This document shows positions 50,202-57,730 of a stretch of DNA of 64,000 nucleotides, one piece after another (position 1 is the stretch's first letter; the number at the start of each line of letters is the position of its first letter). Both the position numbers and the translations under genes were made by a program. A model generated the notes under the pieces. It saw only the letters and a program-made list of their open reading frames with translations, ran no database searches and had not been told where the DNA came from. The stretch is from a virus, in the IMG/VR virus record IMGVR_UViG_3300042892_002240, positions 28,495-92,494 of that record, one strand, 5' to 3'.

Positions 50202-50511
50202 CACGGTGCACCACGTGGTTGATAAAACTCTCAACCATGCGCTGCTGCGCAAGTGTCAATTTGCGACAGTCAAACACACCGGGTTGCCCCAGCATGTCTG
50301 TCTCAATGTCCGACCAATAATCTTTCTCATTGGAAGTTATGAGAATATGGTTTGAGTACGCCATAGCGCCACACTCAAACCATTCGTCAACCATGGCGTG
50401 TGCCATTTGTTTGGCACCCGCTTGGTCCTGTATGTCATACGTGACGCCTGATTCGGCAGACGTCAATTCGTTTTCATAACGAATTTCTAACGTAATCAAT
50501 GGTCTTTCCAT
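50194..50511 (-). CDS. Unknown protein
   Basis: The start is ATG 50511 after CAAGGAGGGGTAATA. The 105-residue protein has ITLEIRYENELTSAESGVTY, a helix MAHAMVDEWFECGAMAYSN and a C-terminal LTLAQQRMVESFINHVV. It is headed by leader hairpin G. No family recognised. Confidence 0.55.
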   Translation of the reverse strand: MERPLITLEIRYENELTSAESGVTYDIQDQAGAKQMAHAMVDEWFECGAMAYSNHILITSNEKDYWSDIETDMLGQPGVFDCRKLTLAQQRMVESFINHVVHRDE

Positions 50512-50552
50512 TATTACCCCTCCTTGGGTTGTTCCTCTCATTGAGGCTTTTT

Positions 50553-50585
50553 GGACGCCAGCACGATTTTTGGTCGTGCTTGTCC
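50553..50585 (-). promoter_or_regulatory. Leader hairpin G
   Basis: Inner stem GCACGA / TCGTGC with outer GGAC/GTCC. The sense strand carries AATCGTGCTGGCGTCCAA. It begins 3 nt after the 3' end of a tRNA-like structure and ends 41 nt before ATG 50511. In this place it could also separate the tRNA-like RNA from the mRNA. Confidence 0.7.
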
Positions 50586-50588
50586 TAG

Positions 50589-50708
50589 TGGGGCTGAGGG
50601 GAATCGAACCCCTGAGACACTTTCGTGATCCTGTCTTCTGGCTTTTAGTTAATTAATAACAAGCCGCGACTCGGTAATTGAAATTGTTGTGCTCTACCGT
50701 ACAACCCC
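50589..50708 (-). ncRNA. tRNA-like element, 120 nt, non-canonical
   Basis: Ends pair as a tRNA acceptor (GGGGTTG/CAGCCCC, discriminator A). A perfect T-arm is present (AGGGG-TTCGATT-CCCCT), and the fragment GGTAGAGCA matches a D-arm 3' half. The 5' half of the D-arm is missing and the middle is about 45 nt too long, holding GGCTT...AAGCC and a CAC-GAAA-GTG hairpin. It may be a decayed tRNA, a tRNA with an insertion, or a functional tRNA mimic. Confidence 0.5.
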
Positions 50709-51002
50709 CAGTGGCATACTGATAAGCCATTTGCCTTGTGCATGCCAGACAAGGACATAGTACGCAGGTTGCTTATCAATCCTGACCCGTCACTATCGGC
50801 ACGGTGCAGCCGTTTGGCAATGGTGCAAGTATTTCGAGACCCATGCATGAACGTATCCATGCACTTCGTGCTATTGCCAAACTTTCCCTCAGGCTACTGC
50901 TGTCACAGTAGATGGCATATCTGACAGGATATAACATCAATCCACGCTTGCCCGTACATTATCCGGGATTCGCATACACTAAGTGTTACCTGAGGTACTC
51001 GG
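50709..51002 (-). ncRNA. Highly structured spacer between two tRNA-like elements
   Basis: This 294-nt stretch has no supported gene but several strong stems. GATAAGC (50721) pairs with GCTTATC (50771), enclosing CCTTGT/ACAAGG. TTTGGCAAT (50813) pairs with ATTGCCAAA (50873). CTACTG-ctgt-CACAGTAG is at about 50893. Density and perfection of stems suggest a functional RNA, perhaps transcribed with the tRNA-like elements. Confidence 0.45.
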
Positions 51003-51098
51003 TGGAGGGAAGAGGAATCGAACCTCTTAGGAGAGTGCGTCCGGACGTCTTTTGCGCCCCGCGATGACTCTGGCCTGTGCAACCAGCATTCTCCCCCC
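51003..51098 (-). ncRNA. tRNA-like element, 96 nt, non-canonical
   Basis: Acceptor GGGGGGA/TCCCTCC with discriminator A, perfect T-arm AGAGG-TTCGATT-CCTCT, and a D-like stem CTGG/CCAG. A GGGCG-CAAAAGA-CGTCC stem has a 7-nt loop at the expected anticodon-arm place, but it lacks U33, and about 12 extra nt lie between the D-like and anticodon-like stems. Its 3' end resembles type II tRNAs. It may be a decayed or highly diverged tRNA. Confidence 0.5.
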
Positions 51099-51134
51099 TG
51101 GGGGTGGCCTTTTTACATCGGCCAGGATGTTCCG

Positions 51135-51350
51135 TCAGTCAAACGGACTGAACTGCGACGACGTATCGTCACAGCGAAACGCAAGGTCTGCTGCGTACAG
51201 TTTGTCTAAATCGACGCTTTGACGAGCTGCCTTGATGACACCCTTTCGGGTCTCACGCAGCAATTGCCGCTCAAACTTACGAGCCAAGCGTTGTTCCCGC
51301 TTGTATTCACGAACCTGGCGGTACGTCGTTGCAACCGACATTGTTTCCAT
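51135..51350 (-). CDS. Unknown basic helical protein
   Basis: This 71-residue protein begins METMSVATTYRQVREYKREQ and has RLARKFERQLLRETRKGVIK, strongly basic and helical. AAGAGGTAAATA precedes the ATG. It may bind nucleic acid. It is headed by leader motif H and followed by the tRNA-like region. Confidence 0.55.
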   Translation of the reverse strand: METMSVATTYRQVREYKREQRLARKFERQLLRETRKGVIKAARQSVDLDKLYAADLAFRCDDTSSQFSPFD

Positions 51351-51396
51351 TATTTACCTCTTCCTTTTAAACTCCCACTCGGTGTGGAAGATCAAT

Positions 51397-51426
51397 TTGG
51401 ACGGCGACACGGGCGCCGAGGCGCCC
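51397..51426 (-). promoter_or_regulatory. Leader hairpin H
   Basis: The sense strand has GGGCGC-ctcg-GCGCCC followed by GTGTCGCCGTCCAA. The GTCCAA end matches the consensus, but the AATCG loop is replaced by a separate GC-rich hairpin. It lies 46 nt before ATG 51350. Confidence 0.55.
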
Positions 51427-51509
51427 AGTCAAGCCAGTCCGAGAATGGGCACCTGTAGCGCCAAAGGGGGATATGTCGCTTTATGGGGCAGGTGCTACTC
51501 CCAATCAGA

Positions 51510-51837
51510 CCTCATATGCTGATTAGATGGTGCGAACCAAGTGATTTATTTGTGGAACTTCCCCAAGAATGGGGAGTCCGATGGTGTTAAATGCAACTGA
51601 CCTTTGTGCTGATACGCACAGGCCAGAATGACTGACACCGCAGCCACTTTTTGAGGGTCAAGCTCTGGCCAGCCCTCTGCTTTTGACAGGCCATTGCGAT
51701 TTTTGATTGCCTTTATGATGAAGGCTTGTTCCCTAGCTGAGAACAAACCCTCAATCTTTTTCCTCTTTTTGAACATGCTGTACTCATTTCTGCCCGCAGG
51801 CAATAGGAGGTTCGCACCAACTAATCAACATATGAGG
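51510..51837. repeat. 29-bp inverted repeats enclosing one small gene
   Basis: Left arm 51510-51538 (CCTCATATGCTGATTAG...) and right arm 51809-51837 are inverted copies, 27 of 29 positions identical. They enclose 270 bp holding only the gene at 51546-51776. No target-site duplication or transposase is seen. The arms could form a long RNA stem, serve as recombination sites, or be the ends of a small mobile cassette. Confidence 0.85.
51546..51776 (-). CDS. Unknown small protein inside an inverted-repeat cassette
   Basis: The start is ATG 51776; ATG 51803 is possible, and neither has a strong ribosome-binding site. The 76-residue product begins MFKKRKKIEGLFSAREQAFI and has ELDPQKVAAVSVILACAYQH. 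Basic start and a helical centre; no family recognised. It is enclosed by 29-bp inverted repeats, which is unique in this window. Confidence 0.55.
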   Translation of the reverse strand: MFKKRKKIEGLFSAREQAFIIKAIKNRNGLSKAEGWPELDPQKVAAVSVILACAYQHKGQLHLTPSDSPFLGKFHK

Positions 51838-51858
51838 CCATAAGACCTATGGGAATAT

Positions 51859-51890
51859 GGACGGTGCCTCAGTTGCCCGAGGCACCGTCC
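51859..51890 (-). promoter_or_regulatory. Leader hairpin I
   Basis: Stem GGACGGTGCCTC / GAGGCACCGTCC (12 bp, perfect) with an 8-nt loop. It matches the GGAC...GTCC frame of the other leaders but has a different loop. It lies 82 nt before ATG 51776, outside the inverted repeat. On the + strand TCCCGTTTT follows, so it could act as a weak terminator in that direction. Confidence 0.65.
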
Positions 51891-52074
51891 TCCCGTTTTG
51901 ATTAGATGGAGGAGGTGACAACGCCCAAGCCCTCTATTAGCCAGAGGTAATCTCTTGGGAGGGCAAGGACGCCATCTCCACAATGGCTCACTATCAGGAA
52001 CACTCCAGTGATGCCCACCATAGATTGTCCCTCTATAACTGCTTACCTTGCTATGTCGTCCCCACGAGTACCTC
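51891..52074. other. Non-coding stretch with short repeats
   Basis: These 184 nt have no supported gene. GATTAGATGG at about 51896 also occurs in the left inverted-repeat arm (about 51521). A local hairpin CCTCTattagccAGAGG lies near 51931. This may be the 3' end of the transcript of the gene at 52075. Confidence 0.35.
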
Positions 52075-52644
52075 TCAGGCTGAGAGGAGTGCTAGGAATT
52101 CTGCCTTTTGGGCAGGAGTCCACTTGCCGACGTGCTTCTTGGCGCCATTGAATGACGAGGTGCCAAGTTGGGCATCGGTACGAGGAGTACTCTCACCCTT
52201 GGGGGTGATAGCACTCGTCAGTTTGCCAACAGCCTCGGCTGCTGTGCCACGGGCGATAGACGCCCAAACTGACTTACGGTCGATTTCGTCGACCCTCGCC
52301 AAGAGGGTAACCAACTGTTGGGGGTGAACCCCAATAGCAGTCTCTCCCTTGAAGAGTTTGCCAACTGCCATAAAAGCGAACAAAGCGTTCGCACTGACAG
52401 CGTGCACCTCGGAGACGGCAATGATGGCGTCGAATCGGCCAACCTTGAAAGTCGCCATATGACTCTCGATGGAGGAGACAGCAACGCTGCCCATTTCCAA
52501 CTGAGCCACAGAGAGGAGACCCATCTCTTCCGTGTGCTTAGAGGCAAGGATCATTGAGTCATTGAAGACCTTATTGATCGTTGCGATTGATACGACATTA
52601 GTAACCTCAGTCGTTGGTTGGTTTGCGGTTGCGGTAGCGTTCAT
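52075..52644 (-). CDS. Unknown protein, first gene of the leftward cluster
   Basis: The 189-residue protein begins with a Thr/Ala-rich MNATATANQPTTEVTNVV, then helical segments (TEEMGLLSVAQLEMGSVAVS, ANALFAFMAVGKLF). The C-terminal tail is basic: GAKKHVGKWTPAQKAEFLAL. The AGAAAGGTGCCTAGCA leader gives a fair ribosome-binding site. It is nearest to the divergent origin-like region, so probably early expressed. No family recognised. Confidence 0.55.
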   Translation of the reverse strand: MNATATANQPTTEVTNVVSIATINKVFNDSMILASKHTEEMGLLSVAQLEMGSVAVSSIESHMATFKVGRFDAIIAVSEVHAVSANALFAFMAVGKLFKGETAIGVHPQQLVTLLARVDEIDRKSVWASIARGTAAEAVGKLTSAITPKGESTPRTDAQLGTSSFNGAKKHVGKWTPAQKAEFLALLSA

Positions 52645-53226
52645 TGCTAGGCACCTTTCTGTTTAGGGAATGGAATTTGCTATAACAACTCGCGGGGACT
52701 AGATAACAATGGATAAGCAGGGGTCGCAATTTAGAATGAGCTAATTCTCAAACTTTAGCCCTATTTCTAGGACTAAATTACAACTTTGTAGAGGGGCAAC
52801 CTATGGTAGGTACCACTAGACCCACGAACCACTGTGGAATGTGCTTCTATTCATAGAGTCCTACTGTTTGACAGTCAGGCGAAGAGTATTGCCCCCCTTA
52901 CGGGGGTACTCACCTCGGAGACACTCTCGGTCGGGGCGACGGTGTGTCCCGTCGCTCACGCTCCCGTTGGGGAGGGGCGTCATTAGAGACCAGAGGTGGA
53001 CTCCAAAGGGTCAGGACCCAGCCCCCGATGATTGCCTAATTGCTGAATAGCCCTATTCCGAACTGGGGGGTTACCTGTGGATAAGTAGGCACCTGTGGAT
53101 AACTTTATATAGCCCTATTCTCCCTGTGGATAACTATTCATGATGCAATGCTCCAACGCGCAGGTTGGGCCAACATGTACAAAATATACATCGCCCAACC
53201 GTCTGTGGATAAGGTAATATTTAAAT
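52645..53226. promoter_or_regulatory. Divergent intergenic region with origin-like features
   Basis: 582 nt without a gene separate the leftward cluster from rightward genes. It holds four perfect TTATCCACA boxes on the - strand, three copies of AGCCCTATT (52757, 53049, 53111), an inverted repeat GGTTGGGC...GCCCAACC (53163-53200), G+C-rich hairpins (for example GCCCCCC-tta-CGGGGGT near 52893) and A+T-rich stretches. The mix of DnaA boxes, direct repeats and strand switch fits an origin or a DnaA-regulated divergent promoter region. Confidence 0.6.
53076..53212 (-). repeat. Four perfect DnaA boxes
   Basis: TGTGGATAA (reverse complement TTATCCACA) occurs at 53076-53084, 53094-53102, 53125-53133 and 53204-53212, all in one orientation and each preceded by C. 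This matches the strong DnaA-box consensus TTATNCACA. Four in 137 bp is far beyond chance. Confidence 0.88.
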
Positions 53227-53694
53227 ATGACGCTTAACCCTACCCAGTTCAATACACAAAAAAGGGTAGTTGATCCTGACGAGGCACACCCCAATGCTAA
53301 AGGGTTTAGCAATACTGGTCACCCTATATATGATCACAATGAATTTGTAAACTCTAAGTTTGAAAAGGGATGGATTAACACAGACGGAGACATCATCCAA
53401 GTACCAGAACACGGTGTTTATGAGCCACAATATGCCTATGGGTCTGGGATGGTGAGGTTGCATGTCAACCAAGGGAGATCACCATTTTTAGGTTTAGAAA
53501 TACGTGACAATAGACCCACCCAACAGCAACTAACCACTATCAGTGGACTCCACACACAATCACAGTCTAAGAAACTTTTACTAGATGTGCTTAAAACAAA
53601 CACAGATGATTCTGTAGATATGGAAAGTTATGAGCATGACGGTACCTCAAATAGTATTACAAAATTTATTAAGAAATCAACATCACATTTGTAA
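53227..53694 (+). CDS. Unknown protein downstream of the origin-like region
   Basis: This 155-residue protein begins MTLNPTQFNTQKRVVDPDEA. It is polar, with HGVYEPQYAYGSGMVRLHVN and a Lys-rich end (ITKFIKKSTSHL). No ribosome-binding site is evident before the ATG. The next three genes also carry similar Asn/Pro/Asp-rich text. No family recognised. Confidence 0.55.
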   Translation: MTLNPTQFNTQKRVVDPDEAHPNAKGFSNTGHPIYDHNEFVNSKFEKGWINTDGDIIQVPEHGVYEPQYAYGSGMVRLHVNQGRSPFLGLEIRDNRPTQQQLTTISGLHTQSQSKKLLLDVLKTNTDDSVDMESYEHDGTSNSITKFIKKSTSHL

Positions 53695-53799
53695 CGGTAT
53701 TTCTAATCTCGAGGGGTAAATGATTCTAACTTCGAGGGGTCGGCCCAACCGTCACATGGATAATGTAATATAGAACTATTCTTAACTAAGGAGTTAACC

Positions 53800-54093
53800 A
53801 TGGCATCAGATCACAGGGGACAACCCCTACATGCAGGCAAGCGTACTGACGATGAAATGCATGCAACTCGATTAGCTAAGGTAATACAGACTCATGCAAA
53901 TAACGCAAATCAAGATGCGGGGGACCCACCCGTATCACTACAGTCGGCACAAGACCATCTTGATGGGTACCGTAATGGCCGACACAGAGATTATGATCCA
54001 GAAATTCAGAAAATAAAAACCGTAATAAAAAGTTCTTTTAAAAACAGGCATGATAACCAATATGGTTTTGAGGATATATTAGATTCCCTATAA
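53800..54093 (+). CDS. Unknown small polar protein
   Basis: This 97-residue protein begins MASDHRGQPLHAGKRTDDEM and has LAKVIQTHANNANQDAGDPP and a C-terminal KTVIKSSFKNRHDNQYGFED. AAGGAGTTAACC precedes the ATG. Two TCGAGGGGT direct repeats lie in the upstream gap. No family recognised. Confidence 0.55.
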   Translation: MASDHRGQPLHAGKRTDDEMHATRLAKVIQTHANNANQDAGDPPVSLQSAQDHLDGYRNGRHRDYDPEIQKIKTVIKSSFKNRHDNQYGFEDILDSL

Positions 54094-54212
54094 TCGTATT
54101 CGGCCCAACCGTTTGTGGCTTTGATTGTTACCATTCGGCTAATGCTCTATTAGTTGTGTAAGATTGGTTCAGTCAGGTGGCGTAAAAATTCGCCGTTAGG
54201 TTTGGAGTATTT

Positions 54213-54779
54213 ATGGCAACAATGACAGGACCAGGGTACCCAGATGACGATCCAGATCGTAGGCCATCTAATAGCATGAAATGGCCCAGAGAAGGAAAAT
54301 CTGGTGGGTGGCATGGTCTTGAAGTGCACTTACCTCAAACAAACATTCTTCCTGATCCTGAAGCCAATGCTCATAACTATGCAGGTTGGGCAAGATCTAA
54401 AGAAGAAGCTGCAAAAGACCCTGATAACGTAGTACCAGACGAAAGTAAGATTTTTGGTATTAAACCAAAGCCCCACCTAAGTGACGGCCAATTTGATGGC
54501 ATAGTACATGTTGATGGGGACGGCAATTCAAGATGGATTACTAGCAGTGAGTTTCTAGGTATGGCACATGAACTTGGTGAAGCACTTACTCCCGGTAACA
54601 GAATTGATCCACACGACGATCCAGATAATCCCAGTACCCCAGAAGGCCCGCGAAATCAAGAAAACCTTATTGCTGGTCCTGGCATTCCATTACCACCGCA
54701 TCTTCGACCTAAGTACAATCCAAATAGAGCATTTAAGCCAAACAGCAAAAAGAAACCCCCCACCGGTCCTCCTGTATGA
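54213..54779 (+). CDS. Unknown Pro/Asp-rich protein
   Basis: This 188-residue protein begins MATMTGPGYPDDDPDRRPSN and ends in a basic Pro-rich tail (NSKKKPPTGPPV). The middle has DGQFDGIVHVDGDGNSRWIT and SEFLGMAHELGEALTPGNRI; the HELGE text recalls a metalloprotease helix but lacks the second His. TTGGAGTATTT precedes the ATG. Confidence 0.55.
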   Translation: MATMTGPGYPDDDPDRRPSNSMKWPREGKSGGWHGLEVHLPQTNILPDPEANAHNYAGWARSKEEAAKDPDNVVPDESKIFGIKPKPHLSDGQFDGIVHVDGDGNSRWITSSEFLGMAHELGEALTPGNRIDPHDDPDNPSTPEGPRNQENLIAGPGIPLPPHLRPKYNPNRAFKPNSKKKPPTGPPV

Positions 54780-54812
54780 CTCTCAACCCTAACCAGTTAG
54801 AAGGTATGCACT

Positions 54813-55979
54813 ATGTCGGCATTTCATGCACTAAATAGAAATCAACTACAGGATATGCCACATGGTCGAGCAATTGGGGAATCTTTAGATTATGATCATT
54901 TAACTGATTCTGATAAAGTTGGATATGAATTAGCTGAAGATTTTAAAAACGCTAGGGGTGTTGATGCTCTAACATCTCTTCGTGGGAGAGTTGCGGAAGC
55001 AGCTCAAAAACTTGCCGCTGCCCATCAAAATTACCAAAAAACAGGTGTATGGGATCACAGTACTTTTAATGTACCTAATCCACGTGGGGGTGAATTCTCT
55101 AAACACCCTATTTGGGAAACTACTAACTGGCCAAAATTTTGGAATGATCAAGGTGGCACGGACGAAGAGTTTTCACCAAGAGCACTTAAATCTATGATTT
55201 CTCGACAATCTGCATTGCACGCTAGAGCATTGTCACATATTGACACACGTATTGCTAATGCTCAAAACTTTCAAAAAGGGAATATACCAAACCATTTTAG
55301 TTCTCTGTTGCCAGAAGACCTTCCTGAAGATACTCAAGCTGAATTAGTAACTCGTGGTAAAGAGTTAAATAACCCAGGAACTGCTTCAATCCTTCACCCT
55401 AACCGAACAGATACTTCCCATGTGTTCCATCAAGGAACATCATTACTAGAAAATGATGTACTAGACCCAAATAAAACTGGAACTAATATAGATAAAGGGG
55501 ACGTTAACACAACGGTATTGAATAATTATGGCCGTGATGAAGTACTTAGACAGTTAATTAGTAAAAAAGAAGATGGTGAAGCAAAAGGTAACGAAGATTT
55601 ACTTGACAAACATATTGCTGAGTTAGAAAACGGTGGGGATTATTTATCGTTTTACCCAATTAGCAACATGAATATAAACCAATATCGAAGAACCAGTGAA
55701 CCTACTTCTACCATGTACGCTGCTAGAACTCCTTATAGAGCCCCCTACGCACAGGGTGACGAACTTAAATATAGTGGCCAACTACGACCATACGCATCAG
55801 TGACTAGCCCAAATATTTATCGTGGTGCTAATGCTGCCGGTATTCTCGCTCCTCGGGATACCAATCCAGCGGCAGCGGCTATTTTTGAAAGAATTGCAAC
55901 GCGCAATGAAGCTCAAGAACCTGCAATTGCTAACGCCATGACTGTCATGTCTGGCGGAAAGTATAAACCTGTCGAATAG
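54813..55979 (+). CDS. Unknown large polar protein
   Basis: This 388-residue protein begins MSAFHALNRNQLQDMPHGRA and has long helical stretches (TSLRGRVAEAAQKLAAAHQN, KSMISRQSALHARALSHIDT). An Asn/Tyr-rich C-terminal part has YPISNMNINQYRRTSEPTST. Expression with the neighbouring unknown genes suggests an internal virion or structural-type protein. No family recognised. AGAAGGTATGCACT precedes the ATG. Confidence 0.55.
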   Translation: MSAFHALNRNQLQDMPHGRAIGESLDYDHLTDSDKVGYELAEDFKNARGVDALTSLRGRVAEAAQKLAAAHQNYQKTGVWDHSTFNVPNPRGGEFSKHPIWETTNWPKFWNDQGGTDEEFSPRALKSMISRQSALHARALSHIDTRIANAQNFQKGNIPNHFSSLLPEDLPEDTQAELVTRGKELNNPGTASILHPNRTDTSHVFHQGTSLLENDVLDPNKTGTNIDKGDVNTTVLNNYGRDEVLRQLISKKEDGEAKGNEDLLDKHIAELENGGDYLSFYPISNMNINQYRRTSEPTSTMYAARTPYRAPYAQGDELKYSGQLRPYASVTSPNIYRGANAAGILAPRDTNPAAAAIFERIATRNEAQEPAIANAMTVMSGGKYKPVE

Positions 55980-55993
55980 GCTAACATCTACTT

Positions 55994-57139
55994 ATGGCTT
56001 TAGGAAATCAATTCAACAAAACCTATTGGGAAAACCCTAATTCTGGGAATATACACGCCTTTGAACCTATTGGTATGTCAAAGACTCCTGAGGACGACTT
56101 TCCGGGAAGAACCACTGAGAATGCTCAAATTAAACATACGCGTAACCCAAGTAACGAGTCAATTGAAAACTATCAAGGTTTGTTGTTTAACCCATACGAA
56201 GGTACTGGCCTCCCAGCAGACCCACTAGTTCCCCCCGCAGACAGACGGGCTGCTGTAAATAAAGTTTTGAGACTTGGAGATGTTGGCAGTAAAGACCCAG
56301 TTCAAATCGGTAGGGACAATCAAGGGTATGTAGAAAAGCAAAACAGGGATTTTACAAATTACAAAAGTACTGGTGTATTTAGAAAAGTACTTAATGTTGT
56401 AAATAGGAACGTAAATTCAATGATTGGGTATAAAAAGGCTGAAGGAGATAGGAAACTACTTAGCAACCTTATTGTAAATTCCAGTATGCCTATGCAAGAA
56501 ATTCAAAAATTAGAAAATACTGTACAAATGCCAACTATGCGTACACGTGGTGCAGTGTACAGCGAAAGTACTGGAAGTTTTAGTCCTCGATCAAAACGTA
56601 TAAACATTGCAAGAGGTAGATCTTTTCACCAAACTCGGGACACTCTAATGCACGAATTGGGCCATGCTCAAGATCCCGCCATCACAGAACCTCAAACTTG
56701 GAGACAATCACAAAAAGCTGACCCCCTTGAAGAGGGTGTTGCAGATGGGTACAAAGATGCAATGCGAACTGGAAACTTGTCGCGTGATTTTGTTCCAGAA
56801 TTTTATAATGATGGTGGCTACACAACTAATTCCCGTATATGGAACAGCCCAGAACAACGCGCCCTATACGCAGCCACTAGAGCACATCGAGCAACAAACC
56901 CAAACCAACACAATCCAGTGCCAAGAAGGTCATGGTACAAAACTTCTGGGGGTTCTAGAGAAGATAATTTGCGGCATAGTGATGATTCTATGCTTCATCA
57001 CCTTGTCTCAAACAACCCACACCTTTATGACATCTTAGATAAAGAAGGTTTAGGAGACGCTGCTAGAGGATCTAGCCAACGCCATTTAGAACGCACTTAC
57101 GGACCTGCTCCAGAGCAGCTAAAGTTATTTGAAGATTAA
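55994..57139 (+). CDS. Large protein with HELGH zinc-metalloprotease-like motif
   Basis: In this 381-residue protein TLMHELGHAQDPAI places HExxH at residues 220-224, followed about 20 residues later by LEEGVADGYKDAM, whose Glu or Asp could be the third ligand. This is the layout of zincin proteases, including toxin-like and phage internal proteases. The first 200 residues are polar with no motif. It may cleave a virion or host protein. Activity is unproven. Confidence 0.6.
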   Translation: MALGNQFNKTYWENPNSGNIHAFEPIGMSKTPEDDFPGRTTENAQIKHTRNPSNESIENYQGLLFNPYEGTGLPADPLVPPADRRAAVNKVLRLGDVGSKDPVQIGRDNQGYVEKQNRDFTNYKSTGVFRKVLNVVNRNVNSMIGYKKAEGDRKLLSNLIVNSSMPMQEIQKLENTVQMPTMRTRGAVYSESTGSFSPRSKRINIARGRSFHQTRDTLMHELGHAQDPAITEPQTWRQSQKADPLEEGVADGYKDAMRTGNLSRDFVPEFYNDGGYTTNSRIWNSPEQRALYAATRAHRATNPNQHNPVPRRSWYKTSGGSREDNLRHSDDSMLHHLVSNNPHLYDILDKEGLGDAARGSSQRHLERTYGPAPEQLKLFED

Positions 57140-57149
57140 AGGAGATCCT

Positions 57150-57323
57150 ATGGATGATATTGGAAAAATTGCAGATCACCGTGGCCGTAAGAATATTCAT
57201 GGTGGAAAGCCCACTCATGACGCTCAGTACGCTGTTGTTACCGCCATGGAAAACAAGTATGACCGTGAAGGTTTCCCTGTTGACACTACCCCTTATGAAG
57301 CACAAGACCCCATGGGGGCCTAA
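57150..57323 (+). CDS. Unknown small protein
   Basis: The start is ATG 57150 after AAAGGAGATCCT. The 57-residue protein begins MDDIGKIADHRGRKNIHGGK and has AVVTAMENKYDREGFPVDTT. The His/Gly-rich middle could bind metal. No family recognised. Confidence 0.55.
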   Translation: MDDIGKIADHRGRKNIHGGKPTHDAQYAVVTAMENKYDREGFPVDTTPYEAQDPMGA

Positions 57324-57328
57324 TAGCC

Positions 57329-57721
57329 ATGCCTATTACTGCTGTGGGCGCTCCAGACCCAGACAATGAGCCTGAGTTCAAAAGCATGTATGAAGGCTAC
57401 ACGCCTAACATTCAAGATAGTAACGAAATGGCTTTAATTGAAAAGAAAAAGCGTCAGGAAAAGCAAGCGCATGCTCGCTTAAAGAAAACTGGCGATGCAA
57501 GGCACCCAGCTACTATCAAAGCTGCACAGAGAAAAGAACAGCGTAGCGCCGAACAAACTGATTATGAAGCAAAATCTTCGTACTACACTAATCCTTTTAG
57601 CCGTACTAACGACGAAGGTGATGTAATTAATCCAGCTGACGCTAATGCTTGCAATCAAGGTACTCGGTACGGTAGTTTCAGCCATGGAACAAACAGCTGT
57701 GGCTGTAACGGATGCGATTAA
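57329..57721 (+). CDS. Unknown protein with C-terminal Cys cluster
   Basis: This 130-residue protein has a basic helical middle (KKKRQEKQAHARLKKTGDAR, HPATIKAAQRKEQRSAE) and a C-terminus ACNQGTRYGSFSHGTNSCGC plus NGCD, with four Cys. It starts 5 nt after the previous stop. It may bind nucleic acid with a Cys-stabilised tail. No family recognised. Confidence 0.55.
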   Translation: MPITAVGAPDPDNEPEFKSMYEGYTPNIQDSNEMALIEKKKRQEKQAHARLKKTGDARHPATIKAAQRKEQRSAEQTDYEAKSSYYTNPFSRTNDEGDVINPADANACNQGTRYGSFSHGTNSCGCNGCD

Positions 57722-57730
57722 GGAGCAAGA

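Larger units (their letters stand above)
53193..54112 (+). repeat. GCCCAACCGT repeated before three consecutive genes
   Basis: The 10-mer occurs at 53193, 53743 and 54103, upstream of the ATGs at 53227, 53800 and 54213. The first two copies continue with near-identical TGGATAAnGTAATAT text. The first copy is also the right arm of the GGTTGGGC inverted repeat. It looks like a shared promoter or operator site of this gene group. Confidence 0.6.

Noticed and set aside
50589-51098. A tmRNA gene
   Set aside because: The region has two separate acceptor/T-arm pairs, each closed by its own 5' arm, and I found no tag-peptide reading frame ending before a hairpin as in tmRNA.
51510-51837. An insertion sequence
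   Set aside because: The inverted repeats fit in length, but the inner ORF is far too short for a transposase and shows no DDE or HUH motif; no target duplication is seen.
54213-54779. A metalloprotease at 54213 because of HELGE
   Set aside because: The second His of HExxH is replaced by Glu and no further zinc ligand is apparent.
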